Assembly: GCA_963930655.1 (NCBI GenBank)
Contig: OZ005616.1
Location: 11,312,001-11,376,000 of the forward strand
DNA: 64,000 nucleotides
Reading direction: 5' to 3'
DNA from: Myrica gale
Lineage: Eukaryota > Streptophyta > Magnoliopsida > Fagales > Myricaceae
Below are positions 13,501 to 23,044 of this stretch, one piece after another (positions within the stretch are counted from its first letter, which is position 1; each line of letters opens with the position of its first letter). The translations under genes and the position numbers were made by a program. The notes beneath the pieces were generated by a model, which was given only the letters and a program-made list of their open reading frames with translations, ran no database searches and was not told the DNA's origin.

Positions 13501-15488
13501 TATATTCTTCTTAACATTTTTTTCCTTTTCTTTGGGTGTTGGGTAGTTACCCCCAGGGCTGGTGGGGTTGGTTGCTGTTTGAAAGTGTTTTCTTTCTTCT
13601 GTACTTCCTCTCTTTTGGTCATAGGCAACCAATTGCAATGGGCTTTTACACTTCCATGGTTTTTATTAGTTTAGCTAATTCTGCAGAACATTTCAAACAT
13701 ATACCATGTGTGTGCAGTTTATTGGATCACAGAAAATACCTTGCAATTACATTTTTCAACTTGTTCTCATTATCTGAGTGATATTTCTTTCCATGCCTTT
13801 ATCTTTTTGAAGAGGTGGTCCTTGCGATTTTACCTTTCCTTTTTCAATGATTAATCTCAGCCAACAAATTGTTTTGTCTAATGTCATAGAGCCCTCATTT
13901 TAGTAATGCTTGGGACCAACATTCCATTGGATGATGGGATGTTAGTTGCCTAAGAATTTCTATTGGGCAAACAAAAATTTATGTACTGTGACTTTCTCTT
14001 TATAAGTTAATTGCTTTACCTTTCTGTGAGATCTATCTGTACCTTGATTGCTAACGTCCTTTGCTTTCTTTCTGAACAGTATGCAGAAATATATGAGCTG
14101 CAAAGGAGCTTGCTTGGCAAGCATGGGAGCAGATCAACCTGCTGAAGTCGTTGATGATGCCCCTAAAAATTTGGTACAATTACTCTTTCCAATGAAAATT
14201 TCAAGTATCTCTATTTGTTTTTTCCTTGCTAACAATAATTGAGCAAAACTAGGCAGTCTTCGGAAATATCTAACGTTCAAGTAAGTGCTAGGCCACATTT
14301 GCACGTTTAACTTCAAAAGCACTAGTCAATTGCTTTTATGAAGCTCCTTGAGTAATTTTTAAGCCCAGTTCTAATGTGAAACTTGACTTTATATCACTTC
14401 TTTCTCATCTTCCACTCAAAGTGGGACTTTGGGGGCAATACAGTCTCCTTACCTCGTTAAACCCTTGACATCCTCGTCAAGGCCCACCAAAACCACATTG
14501 ATCGTTACCAGGCCCAATCTGAAACCATTTGTATAAGCCAAGGAAGTGCTAGCCACATTTGCACTTTGACTTCAAAAGAAGTAGTCAATGTTGCTTTTTG
14601 AAGTTTCTTGGAATCATTATCAATCTCAATTTCACCCAATAAGGAACCAATGTGGAGCTTGGCTTATACCACGTCCTTTCTCATCCGCTCTATGTGGGAC
14701 TCGAGGGCAGTATAAAAGAATTGACTTGATTCATCACTTATGGGCTAATATGGGCTAATTGTATGGGTGGAGGGGTTTTATGGTAAGGAGAGAGAGAGAG
14801 AGAGAGAGAGCTGTGATCCCTTCCTCTCAAATAAAGGAAAAAAAGTGAAGGAAGAAGGGAGGAGAGGAAGTCTTTTTTTTGTCCCACTTTTATTATACAT
14901 GCAAAGTGGGCAGATTTAGGGGGGATAGGAGAAGTTAATGAACTTTTTTAGATTGATTTTCCCATCAACCCAAAGACAACAAAGAAGAAAAGAAAAGGAC
15001 ATGAGGTAGAATGGGAGAGCAAACCTCATTTTCTGTTTTTTCTCTCAACATCCAGTCAACAGGATAGAAAGCACTATGGAAAAAATTACAAATTGTAACA
15101 TGGGGTGCAAATTGAAAACTTATAATGATTCTGGTCTCCAAACTACACTGTCAAAATGATACCTCATCCTACGGTGGGATCAAACTCTTTTGCTGATCTT
15201 TATTGATCTTTATTTCTTCCCTTGGAAGAAAAGGAACCTAAACTCATCAAAATCAACTGTTTCGGTTTGAGCATTGCTTTTGAGAATACAGCAGCATATG
15301 CATTTGAAGAATTAATGGACAAATTATGAACTGATATCATTCGGTTCAATTTAGCATGCTAAACTTATCAGTATCTTTCCACCTATGACTTCCAGAATCC
15401 TGGAGCATGCTTATTTACTCGGACACAGACAATACTTTCTTGTGATGGTTCACATCCATATACCAGGAGACTTTGCCCCTGTGCATAG
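1570..15488 (+). CDS. SPRING/C12orf49-family Cys-rich protein with an MGAT5-like C-terminal Cys domain
   Basis: Exons read by phase and splice sites: 1570-1652, 2511-2585, 2638-2714, 6742-6817, 7427-7499, 7592-7625, 8085-8146, 10239-10302, 13232-13318, 14080-14173, 15396-15488. The start encodes a signal-anchor ([20 protein letters not shown]). The middle matches human SPRING as remembered: [19 protein letters not shown], then [13 protein letters not shown], then [20 protein letters not shown]. The end ([15 protein letters not shown] to [16 protein letters not shown]) resembles the Cys-rich tail of the GT18 enzyme MGAT5. In animals SPRING acts in the Golgi on S1P maturation and SREBP activation; the plant role is unknown to me. 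All joins keep phase except 10302 to 13232, where a small exon of length 1 mod 3 must be missing from my model. Exon 2511-2585 holds an in-frame TAA at 2548-2550; skipping its 75 nt keeps frame. The half-LINE and another LINE sit in introns. Confidence 0.8.
2809..5353 (-). mobile_element. ORF1-only LINE (half-LINE) in an intron of the SPRING-like gene
   Basis: A 19-bp duplication TCAGAAAGTTTGTTTTAGT flanks it at 2790-2808 and 5354-5372. The poly(A) is the T-run at 2809-2817, so the element is antisense to the host gene. Its only coding content is ORF1 (about 5211 down to 3034). That ORF reads in two overlapping frames, 5246-3828 and 3843-3034, implying one frameshift near 3830-3843. The N-terminus has the same beta-rich domain as the full-length LINE ([10 protein letters not shown], then SRAFLAQRC and [10 protein letters not shown]). 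The ORF1 C-terminus is present ([14 protein letters not shown]). No endonuclease or reverse transcriptase remains. About 140 bp of G-rich short repeats follow, then the family's 3' hairpin (2872-2891) and the tail. It must have moved using enzymes from a full copy. Confidence 0.88.
5861..6402. repeat. Imperfect tandem duplication, about 245-300 bp per copy
   Basis: Copy 1 begins at 5861 (ATTACGTCTACTTTCTTGGC) and copy 2 at 6104 (ATTACATCTACTTTCTTGGC). Both run through the same landmarks (TTTTAGGCGCT, GGGTCATACACACTTG, CAGCTTTCCGACACATCAAA) and end near AAAACTCCAATAA. Copy 2 carries about 40 bp around 6150-6190 (GCACGGGCGTGGGGCCC) that copy 1 lacks. It lies inside an intron of the SPRING-like gene and codes for nothing visible. 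Confidence 0.85.
7298..7313 (-). mobile_element. Tail-only LINE insertion (16 bp) with 20-bp TSD
   Basis: The 20-mer AATAGAACATATTGAAACTT occurs at 7278-7297 and again at 7314-7333. The 16 bp between them read, on the minus strand, GCTTATC followed by A9. That is exactly the last seven bases and poly(A) of the full-length LINE at 47384-53107. The simplest reading is a retrotransposition event that stopped almost at once. Confidence 0.85.
8510..9891 (+). mobile_element. 5'-truncated L1-type LINE (end of ORF2)
   Basis: Duplications TTATTTCTTTCTTGA lie at 8495-8509 and 9892-9906. The insert begins inside ORF2 after the reverse transcriptase core and reads through [20 protein letters not shown] and [17 protein letters not shown]. 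It continues into the C-terminal zf-RVT region ([25 protein letters not shown]). Several stops interrupt the frame (for example before 8840 and at 9407). The 3' UTR hairpin CAGTATAGCTCTTTGTACTG is at 9829-9848, followed by poly(A). It sits in sense orientation in an intron of the SPRING-like gene. Confidence 0.9.
10740..11880 (-). mobile_element. Decayed Copia-type LTR fossil
   Basis: On the minus strand a polypurine tract and LTR-start-like segment lie near 10790-10805, and RNase H-like sequence lies upstream of it (around 11090-11150). This is the layout of the 3' half of a Copia element. It is old and clearly broken many times over. The outer limits are uncertain and no paired LTR or target duplication could be placed. 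Confidence 0.5.
11976..12257 (+). mobile_element. 5'-truncated LINE, last 0.28 kb
   Basis: The 19-mer AATTGTCCAATCATGCTCC flanks it at 11957-11975 and 12258-12276. The insert holds the end of ORF2 (GIPLCIWW-type block around 12000-12050, then [12 protein letters not shown]) and a stop. The family 3' UTR hairpin follows (TAGTATAGCTCTTTGTACTG near 12196), then TTATCAAAAAAAAA. The duplications are perfect, so the insertion is not ancient. Confidence 0.9.
12429..12445 (-). mobile_element. Tail-only LINE insertion (17 bp) with 15-bp TSD
   Basis: GTAATACAAGGATAA occurs at 12414-12428 and 12446-12460. The 17 bp between read ACTTAG plus poly(A) on the minus strand, close to the ACTTAT-A(n) end of this LINE family. 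This is the second case of an insertion made almost only of the tail. Confidence 0.7.
12781..13090. repeat. Tandem duplication, period 160 bp
   Basis: Copy 1 starts at 12781 and copy 2 at 12941, both with TATGTGGTGCTTCTGGGTTG. They share TAGTGATTCCTTTTAGGAAC, TTTAGATTGGATGCAGT and GATTGCAACAGGGGTAAG. Each copy ends in a donor-like GGGTAAG. One of them may include the small exon missing from the SPRING-like model, but no frame fits cleanly. Confidence 0.85.
14283..14705. repeat. Dispersed direct repeat pair
   Basis: Two diverged copies (about 14283-14433 and 14542-14705) share GTGCTAG-CCACATTTGCAC, ACTTCAAAAG, and the end block CTTTCTCATC followed by GTGGGACT. The spacer is unrelated. They look like pieces of one retroelement terminal region. 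No inner coding part is visible. Confidence 0.55.
14784..14810. repeat. GA microsatellite
   Basis: A run of about 13 GA dinucleotides in the last intron of the SPRING-like gene. Confidence 0.9.
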
Positions 15489-16710
15489 TGCATATACTTG
15501 TGAGTTTCGTTGCCTCGGTATTACACCAATATGCAAGCTCATGGCATATGTGGTTTGGTTCAGTATCATCCTTGTATTTAGTAGCTTATTGCCATTTTAC
15601 TGTGAAGGTTCTAATAGCATTGATGCATCTCAAACTGTCTATGGTAATGTAAAATCTGTTAATTTTGTCCTGGACTCTACTATTGATGATATAAAAGTAG
15701 CTCTCAAATATCTGTTCATTTTTGCTGGAGACATTATTCAAACAAAGATATACATAGATTTTGCAATATCCATGATGCATAAGTTTCCAGAGCAGATTAT
15801 GCAAGGGTTGCAAAACTGCAACTTATCATGTAAAACTGCTACTTTTGTTCCGATTCAGGCTTAGCAATAGGTGGCCAACTGTAATGGATATTTTCCAATA
15901 TCCCTGATAGTTTTTAATGATGCATAGGAAATATAACTATATCATAATCATCTTAATAACTGAAATCATTGGCAGTATATATAATTTAAATTTATCAAGC
16001 AGTTTCACCGACACAAATAGTTCAGATCATGATAGTGATGGTTCAGATTACTCTTATTGTTTCACCTCCAGCTCTTATTCACCGGCGCTGGGTTAGTAGG
16101 CTTTGAAGCACATGGATGGAGGATTGCCCGTCAAGCAAGTCAAATTACCCGACCGAAGCTCACTTATTCATACACAATCGCATTATTTTGGAAGGAAAAT
16201 TTTAGTAAATTTTCAATCGGTGTATTGGTTGAATACCAATTCTAGAAGACATACCAATCCTGGGTCGATTAGGATTCCTCTTTGAAGCAAAAAAAAAAAA
16301 GAATATCACATACAACAAAGGGTCAGGCTTTTGCTTTGTCCACATCCCTCAAAACAACACGTAAGCTAAATGTAACGAGAAGTACGACTTCGCATTCTCT
16401 CCAACTGGGCACCTTCTTCCATATCTCGTCAGTTACTGTTTTTTTGTTTCTCTCTCGTTATATTATATGAAAAATGAAAAAGGCTTTGAATTACGAGGAA
16501 AATACCAGTAAAGAATGGAAAAGATGGAAGAAGAAAAGGAAAGCACAGGAGGAGAGAGAGAGAGGGAGGGAGGGACAGGGATAAAAAATAGTGATCCAGC
16601 AACCACTTTGTTTACATATTACATATATATAATCCCAAATGGCATTGTCCTGTCTTGTGTTTGTAGCGGCCATGCCCGCATGGGGCATGGAAATTCTCTT
16701 GGAACTTCTC
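15489..16710. other. Intergenic: 3' flank of the SPRING-like gene to the end of GUN4
   Basis: After the stop at 15486-15488 comes AT-rich sequence that should hold the 3' UTR. No clear gene is present. The open frame 15385-15864 overlaps the last SPRING-like exon in another frame and continues into noncoding sequence. The two genes converge here: SPRING-like on plus, GUN4 on minus. Confidence 0.5.
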
Positions 16711-17475
16711 TCAAAAGCTGTAATCTGGCTTGGAAATTCTCTTGCTCAACCCCTTCAACCCACCATTATCGCTACTGTTTTCGTCAACAACATTGCTATC
16801 TTCTTTATCCTCTTCTAGCATGCCCTGAAAAGCCGGATGGTTTAGAATCCTGTTTAACAGCTGTGTCCCTCTCAGAGCATTCGTCAATGGCAAATGACCC
16901 TCTGGCGTATCGTCATTGAGCTCCCAAGTGAACTCTGTAGGAAAAGCCCTGTAGTTGTACTGCTCAACCTCGGTGTCGAGCTTCTTCATCCACCCAACCT
17001 TGACAAAAAACTTGGAGAAGTCTCTCTCTGCTTTCTCGTATATTCTCTTTTGGACGCTGTAGCCGAACTTGTTGTCACTGTGTTGCCTCCAGAGGTCGTC
17101 GATGGTTTTGAGGTCTGCTTCCGAGATGAATTGGGCCTCGGAGAAGAACACGTAGCCACGTTTTTGCGCTGCCTCTCCGGCCAGGACAATGAGGAGGCGG
17201 CGGGTTTCTTCGTCGGCTTGCCTGAAGTTTTTGGCCGAGAGGTGGTCTCGGAGGACGTCAAAGGAGATGGCTGGGGAGGTGGAGGGAGTAGTGGAGGACG
17301 TGGTGGGGAAGAGGGAAAACGTAGCTGAGGAGGAAGAGGAGAGAGAGTGGGAGAGAGAAGTGTGGGTAGGATTGAGGAAGACAGAGGAAGGAACTGTGGA
17401 GGGATGAGTAGTGTCTGTGATAAAGCGTTTGAGGAGAGAGTGATGGTAGATGGATTGGAGAGACTTGGTGGCCAT
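16711..17475 (-). CDS. GUN4: GUN4, tetrapyrrole-binding protein, chloroplastic
   Basis: Single-exon gene of 254 residues. GUN4 binds protoporphyrin IX and Mg-protoporphyrin IX, activates Mg-chelatase through the CHLH subunit, and takes part in plastid-to-nucleus signalling. Residues 1-70 are Ser/Thr-rich and poor in acidic residues, as in a transit peptide. The GUN4 core follows with its signature blocks: FRQADEETRRLL, KRGYVFFSEAQFI, DLWRQHSDNKFGYSVQK, FFVKVGWMKKLDTE, QYNYRAFPTEFTWELND, and GHLPLTNALRGTQLL. The end DYSF keeps the penultimate Ser that is phosphorylated in Arabidopsis GUN4. Length is close to the Arabidopsis protein (265). The start is the first ATG of the frame. Upstream on the minus strand a CCAAT motif lies near 17685 and a GATAAG I-box near 17625, fitting light regulation (inference). 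Confidence 0.96.
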   Translation of the reverse strand: MATKSLQSIYHHSLLKRFITDTTHPSTVPSSVFLNPTHTSLSHSLSSSSSATFSLFPTTSSTTPSTSPAISFDVLRDHLSAKNFRQADEETRRLLIVLAGEAAQKRGYVFFSEAQFISEADLKTIDDLWRQHSDNKFGYSVQKRIYEKAERDFSKFFVKVGWMKKLDTEVEQYNYRAFPTEFTWELNDDTPEGHLPLTNALRGTQLLNRILNHPAFQGMLEEDKEDSNVVDENSSDNGGLKGLSKRISKPDYSF

Positions 17476-18113
17476 TTAGTTCAGAGAGAGAGAGAGAGAT
17501 GATGGTGGTGGTGGAGAGCTTAATTAGGAAGCCATTAGGGAAGGGGGAGGAGAAGGAAAAGAAAAGAATGGCGTAGATGTTGGGGGAGGGAAAGATGTGG
17601 GGTTGGGTTGAAGAATGGATGGAAAGATAAGATATGGGTGATGAAGCTATTCAAGACCTCATCGGATGATATACAAAGAAGCATTTTGATTGGCTACGTC
17701 TGGGTGAGGCTAAATCCTCTTGTCTCTGATCTCCATCTCTCTCTCTCTCTTAAAACATTGAACTTTTTCTTTTCTTTTATGTTCTGATATCTGCTATAAA
17801 ATCAAAGGAAATGTAAGTAAAAAGGATCTTTAAAGGGAAAATAGAGTTAAAAGAAGCAGATTTCTTAGGGGATGTTTAAAAAGAGTTAGCATCATTTGAA
17901 TGCCTCGTAAACAGGAGAAATTTTCTAACTTTGTCAAAAAAGATACCAAAAGCCCCATGCTCTACCTCTAGGTGTGGTTCGTAAAATGGGTTTTCATTTA
18001 CCAGCGCATTCTATTTATCATATTAATCACAACTCTTTAATAATATGTTCACATAAAATTTCATCTTCTAGGGTTCTTAAAATTGTGTTTCAATCATTTG
18101 CAAGTTTAATTTA
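17476..18113 (-). promoter_or_regulatory. GUN4 promoter region
   Basis: Directly upstream of the GUN4 start codon is a GA/CT-rich leader (17480-17560), then GATAAG (about 17625) and a CCAAT box read on the minus strand (about 17685). No other gene is visible before the Mutator-like element at 18114. Motif roles are inferred from plant light-regulated promoters. Confidence 0.35.
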
Positions 18114-18546
18114 AGAAATAAATATATTTTTCACTCCAGAATTTTGGGACCCTAACACATTGCACCTTAAATTTTAAATTGAGACATTTCACCTCTGAAC
18201 TTTGGGGGGTCTGGTACATTGCATCTTGCTGTCAAATTTTCCGTCAACTTGGATGAAAAATAGTGTACGATTGGCATGTGATTTTTTGGCGTGAGATTTT
18301 ACAATTATACCCCTAACTTGTCTTTTCACGTTGAACACCTGTTGAGAGTATAAATGTAAAATTGCATGCCAAAAAATCACGTGCCGATCACATTCACCAT
18401 TTTTCGTCAGGGCTGACAGAAATTTAACGGCTGGGTATAATGTGTATGATGTCAAAAATTCAAGGGTGAAATGTCTCAAAATTCTAAGTTTTAGGTTGCA
18501 ATGTGCCAAACCTACCAAAATTTCAGGGTGAAAAATGTATTTATCC
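18114..18546. mobile_element. Non-autonomous Mutator-like element with long inverted repeats
   Basis: Near-identical 9-bp flanks TTTAATTTA (18105-18113) and TTTAATTAA (18547-18555) bracket a 433-bp palindromic unit. The left arm ATAAATATATTTTTCAC matches the complement of the right arm (ATAAATACATTTTTCAC). Both arms continue through a TTTTGG block and an ACATTGCA block. No coding sequence is present. Confidence 0.7.
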
Positions 18547-19326
18547 TTTAATTAAATTATTTAAAAATTTGAAGAATTAGCTACTTTTACTCTTAAAATT
18601 AGTCAAATCAAACTCATATTATTCTTAAAATATTCTTGATATTTGGTCAATTCGTGAATATAGATCTTGGGTCATAAATAATTGGGTAATAAATAAGGTA
18701 GATATGGAGTAGCAAAATTGTAATAATAACATTTGAATATATATATATATATATATAATGGCTAGAATTCGTTGAACTCGATCTCCATATGGATCAGTTT
18801 TATAAAAATTGAAGAAAAGTTTTATTCCTCCTAATTGATATTTTGATTTAGAACTCAGATGTAAATGATCAAGTAGTGTCAGATTTAAAAAAGACGAAGA
18901 AGAAGCGTTCGAAGTAGATGGCACGTGTTCTCCCTTGGGGTAGAGTTATTTGTTAACTGCAATCCACCGATAAATAAGAGAAAAAAAATAGTATTTCTAC
19001 TTTTGTACAAAGGACATCTTTATAAAGTAGAAGGACGTTGTCTAAATTTAGAAATATAATAAATTAGAAATACCACAGTATATAGCTATAATGAAAATAT
19101 ATTCTAATATCTTCCTTCAAACTCAAGGTGGTAACATGTTTCCTTGTACCAACTACATTATGCAATCCATCCCCTCCTTCTGACCTCAACCCTTACCCCA
19201 CAACTGGCCAGCTCCTCCCTCTCCTCCCCTGGCCACGCCTGGTCTGGTGGCCAGATCTATTCTGTTTGTGTCTTTTTTGGCTTTCTCTTGGGCCTTTTTT
19301 CGGAATCAAAGGAGGCTAGATCTCGG

Positions 19327-20194
19327 TAGGGGTGTAAGTCCGGTCCGGCCTCCGGGAAGAAGAGGTCCGTAGCTTCTAGGAACCGGAACCGGTGGTGGAT
19401 TTGGAGTTTTCCTGGAAGCGAAATTTTCCGCCGGTTCAGCAGAAAACCGGTTCCGTTTATTTTTTTATTTTATTAAACTATATTGAAACGACGTCGTTCT
19501 ATTTTTGGGTGTCCTTTTTTGAACCAAAAACTCTAAGTTCCCCTCTCCTTCGTAACTCTCCCTCAGCCCTCACTCTTTGTTCGAAGTTCTCACTCTCAGG
19601 CGGCCAGGCCTCACTCCCTCAGCTCTCTCTCAGTCTCTGTAACTTTCATTTCTCCCTCTCTCTTCTCTTACAGCCTCTCTCTCTCTCTCTCTGCTGACGC
19701 AACTCCCTCCACCACCATGTCCTCCATTTTTTTAAGGAAATAACAGTTCTTGCTAATCTGAAACCGAGGAACATGCGTGGTGTCAAGTCATGTGGAATGC
19801 TTATGTCTGCTTTTGATGCTTCGCATGAGAATGTTGAGCTTCTTGTTCCTCCCGAGAGTTCACTTCTTGGTGAAAGAATATGGTTTGGGTTCAGAAGATG
19901 AAAAAGAAGATCAACCGGAGGCTGCCACACCCAACCAGGTATCACTTGTTTGTCAATTACATGTTTTAGGATTTTATTTGTGAATTGTGATGAATGAGTA
20001 AGATATTTTTTATTGAAAAAAAATGCTTAAATGGGCCGAAAAATATGGACCAAAAAGTTGTCGGAAGTCCGCTATCCGCTTCCGCTAAGTCTGCTAAGAG
20101 TCGGAAGCGGACTATAGTTTGGCCATCCGCTAGTTAGCGGACCGGATGTCAGAATGTCAAATTCCGCTTCCGACTAGTCCGCTATTCACCTCTT
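19327..20194. mobile_element. Non-autonomous hAT (Ac-like) element carrying a host exon
   Basis: 8-bp duplications GATCTCGG lie at 19319-19326 and 20195-20202. Ends are TAGGGGTG on the left and the complement of AAGAGGTG on the right, close to Ac-type termini (TAGGGATG). Both subterminal regions hold repeated GGACCGG, TCCGCT and GCGGAC words, as hAT elements do. No transposase is present. The interior at 19737-19938 is a spliced-gene fragment (separate entry). The 8-bp duplication separates this from Mutator elements. Confidence 0.82.
19737..19938 (+). pseudogene. Captured exon of a tRNA-binding-domain (EMAPII/Arc1p-type) protein
   Basis: Translation gives ITVLANLKPRNMRGVKSCGM, then SHENVELLVPPESSLLGERI and WFG. 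After one extra base near 19884 it continues SEDEKEDQPEAATPNQ. This is the OB-fold tRNA-binding region shared by AIMP1/Arc1p-like proteins and plant proteins of the At2g40660 type (from memory). The block is bounded by an acceptor-like TTTTTTTAAG and a donor CAG|GTATCA, so it was taken from genomic DNA with its intron edges. The single-base insertion means it cannot encode the domain as it stands. It lies wholly inside the hAT-type element. Confidence 0.78.
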
Positions 20195-21270
20195 GATCTC
20201 GGAGGCTCCGGTGATCTTTGGTGTGCATAGCCCCTATGGGTGGTTTTCTCGGCTCCCGACGCTCATCACTAGCCAAGTCCGATGGGAAACAGACTGTGCA
20301 TGGATCTCACGAGCCTGACCCACATCTCGGCTGATTTTGCTGTTTTGAGCGGTTTTCGGAGGCAACAACCCATTCCGCCGTGCTTGTCCTCTTCTGGCGA
20401 CCTAGTCAACATCTTTCTAGCAACCTCTCGCCGGCGCACGCCACCCATGCAAGCGGTTGTTTGGTCTCCTGCTGGTTACCTCGCCACCCTACCGCCTCCC
20501 CCTCTCTGCTCATCAGTTTCGGTCTTTTTCTTTGGTGATTCCTATTACCGTCGTTGTTTTGTGCCGCTCAAAGCTGTCGTCCTATCTTTTTTTCCCTTTT
20601 CCAGCCTTTTCAAGCTAGAAGATCTCTCCGATGGAGTCGAATCGGCGCTACGTCTATCTTTCCTCCTGTGGAAGCGTCGTCGTCTTGAGCGACAGTCTGT
20701 CCGGACCCTTGAGATCCTTGTTGGTTTTTGTTGTCATGACCTTTGTGGTCTTTTCCAGTTTGTGTTGTAACCCGACCCTTGAGGTTGGTTTGATCTCGAC
20801 TTTTGTTGCCGTTATCGGATCTTTGGATCCGCTGATTGTAGGACCTTTGGTCCATTTAGGTTTTTCTGATGGCCCTCTGGGCGTGACTCTGTTTGTACTG
20901 GCCGCTTTTCTTGAATTTTAATATATTCAGTACTCTTGCATAGAAAAAAGAACTTAAGGTGGTAAAGTTGACAATAGTTCGAATTTGAAAAAAAGAGAAT
21001 GAAATGGTTTAGGAGTGCATTGGTAAATATATCAGTAAGCTAATCACCCTGAAACAATTGGACAAAGATTCTTAAATGGGTACATACAAAATGACAACCA
21101 ATTTCCATATAGAACTCATTACGAGCAATATAAATGGCACTCTATTACAATAAATAAGATTGCTAGACTGCTATTAAATACTCATATCTTATAGAAGCCA
21201 ACAAAATCAAAGAGGATTAGAGTAGGAGCGATCAAATGTAGTAGACACATTTTATCCCATAAAGTAACTA

Positions 21271-21523
21271 TGAAAAAATATATTTTTTGCCCACTGATTA
21301 TAAAGATTCTCACACTTTGCACTTTATACTATTAATTCCGTTACATTTCGTCCCCCAACTACCAACCTTTTACACTTTGCACTCCTATGACCGTTAATTT
21401 AGACGAAAATTGTTATTTTGATTCAGTAAAATGATGAATTTACCCTTATACAAAATAAAATTGATAGTTCGGAGTGCAAAGTGTTAGAACCCTACTAGTC
21501 AAGTTCGAAAAGTGTATTTAACC
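21271..21523. mobile_element. Small Mutator-like MITE
   Basis: AAAGTAACTA occurs at 21261-21270 and 21524-21533, a duplication of 9-10 bp. The 253-bp insert has inverted ends beginning TG and sharing AAATA.A..TTTT. Each arm also carries CACTTTGCAC (about 21312 and 21367 direct; about 21476 inverted). No coding capacity. Confidence 0.75.
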
Positions 21524-21533
21524 AAAGTAACTA

Positions 21534-22320
21534 ATATAAGTGAGATTCTTAATTTTAAAATGTTGTCTTAATATATAATTGTTGAAGCTCACAAATGCCG
21601 GAAAGAAAGGGTGGGTACTGGAATGGTCCATTCATACATTTATTTGCCTGTTGTGTTGAAAGCTATACAGGAAAGAACAGATGCATAAGACCGATAATTA
21701 TCTATATTAATTACTTAATTACGTAAATTGTTATAGGTTATAAATTTTGGATTTTCTAGTTTTTCTTTATAGGCTTTCCTATATTTTCTTAAGAAAATCA
21801 GAAGTACTTTTGACCTTACCCTATACAGAAGTCCAACCTTACCCTTCGCAGTCTCTACAAATCTTTATAAACATGAAAATGGAACTCTGAGCCTTGCATC
21901 TCTTTAGGAAAACTGTGAAGTTGATTCCATGATCCCACTTTGAAAATTTGTAACGAGTAACCCAAAAACAGAGAGATAAGCAGTAGAATGCATCCATTCG
22001 TAATGAGTAACCCAAAACAAGCATCGTTCTAGGATGTATGTACCATGACTTTTTCAAACGCAAGGATTACCGATCATGGACCACTGTCCTCTGACCTTGG
22101 CTCCGGTAATAGGGTTTGGGATACAAAATAAAAGAAAGGCTTTTCTTTTGAGTTCATACAAACTCTCGTCTAATTTGGCTTACGTGTTTATCAATTGAGC
22201 CTCAAATTGTAGCGGACCCCTTCAGATAGAAGAAAAAGTAAATCTTATACCCTGTACAGTTTTGCCGCTGTGTTTTCTCCCGAGCCAGTAAGCGCCGATC
22301 TTAATTCAAGGAAAAAGCTC
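21534..22320. other. Intergenic, 3' side of the AIPP1-like gene
   Basis: AT-rich sequence with no convincing gene. A short direct repeat (GTAACGAGTAACCCAAAA and GTAATGAGTAACCCAAAA) lies at about 21950 and 22001. The 3' UTR of the minus-strand RRM gene should occupy the right end. Confidence 0.4.
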
Positions 22321-23044
22321 TTACTCTTCTGCAATAGGCAGGTTATAATAGCGTGCTAAGCGGCGAGCAGTTCCATCAGCCATGACACCTTCTATCATCG
22401 TATACTTCTTATGATTTCCTTTAAGGGTATCCTGCTGCTGCTTTTCGAGCTTCTCTTCTTCCTGTAGTTGTAGCTACAAGAAAGAAACTCAAGTTATAAA
22501 CATAAAAGATTATAAAGGACAGATCACCTTTGAAAAATAGTAGCAAAGAACTAAAGCAAAATGCTAAAAGTTGCAGCAAACCACCAAAACTTACCTTTTG
22601 CAAGTATGCAACTTCAGCAGCATGTTTCTTGACAAGACGTTTAATTTTCGCTGCTGTCTCATAATCAGGATCATTTTCTTCCAACCAATGACACTCTATC
22701 CTTCTACCGGGCTCTCTTGGGCGATCCTCAAACATCTCAGCTTCTGCAGGCCTTGCTCTCACAGGCCTTGGCATTCCAGACATCATGAAAGGGAGTTGTG
22801 AGATCACAGTCAGAACAGCTTCAGCCTGCCGTGAATCCTCCATTTCCACCAGTGCGCACTGAGGAATGTTTCTTGGTCCCAGGTAGTTCGGGATAAACTG
22901 AACCCTTTTGACATTCCCAAACTGACCGAGAGCAGTTCTCACAACAGGTTCAGTGACTTGCGGCGAGAGGTTGTCAAGATAAACAGTTCGTTTTACCTTC
23001 TCCTGAAATGTAGCACAATCAGCTTGCACTACTGAAGACTCCAT
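22321..23044 (-). CDS. RRM protein of the AIPP1/EDM3 type
   Basis: Two coding exons, 23044-22595 (150 codons) and 22473-22321 (50 codons plus stop), joined in phase 0 through a GTAAGT...TTGTAG intron; 200 residues in all. One RRM spans about residues 17-95, with the RNP2-like VYLDNL and the later block ALVEMED. Next comes the family-typical QLPFMMSGMPRPVRARPAE, a basic helix, a Q/E/K-rich coil and the end TARRLARYYNLPIAEE. It matches Arabidopsis ASI1-immunoprecipitated protein 1 / EDM3 as remembered. That protein works with EDM2 and ASI1 to allow full-length mRNA from genes with heterochromatic repeats in introns. The gene is divergent from GCN2, about 2 kb apart between start codons. Confidence 0.85.

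Larger units (their letters stand above)
19137..20945 (+). mobile_element. Unclassified retroposon (about 0.94 kb) with an hAT element inside
   Basis: The flanks AACTCAAGGTGGTAA (about 19121-19135) and AACTTAAGGTGGTAA (about 20951-20965) differ at one base. The insert ends in an A-rich tail (GAAAAAAGAA). With the hAT element at 19327-20194 removed, about 940 bp remain. They are C/T-rich on this strand, without a long frame or any recognised domain. The end GTTTGTACTGGCC then TTGAATTTTAATATATTC resembles a LINE-type 3' end. Which LINE mobilised it is unknown. Confidence 0.5.
19020..21240 (-). mobile_element. Copia-type LTR fossil, interrupted
   Basis: A minus-strand polypurine tract followed by an LTR-start-like segment lies at about 19095-19125. 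Sequence typical of the 3' internal part of such elements continues at 20946-21240. Between them lies a younger retroposon (19137-20945). The fossil is old and heavily broken; its limits are approximate. Confidence 0.45.

Noticed and set aside
15385-15864. Open frame of 159 codons on plus
   Set aside because: The first 100 bp overlap the true last exon of the SPRING-like gene in another frame; the rest is AT-rich 3' flank without a domain.
16894-17328. Plus-strand open frame of 144 codons
   Set aside because: Antisense to GUN4, which is clearly the real gene by conserved motifs.
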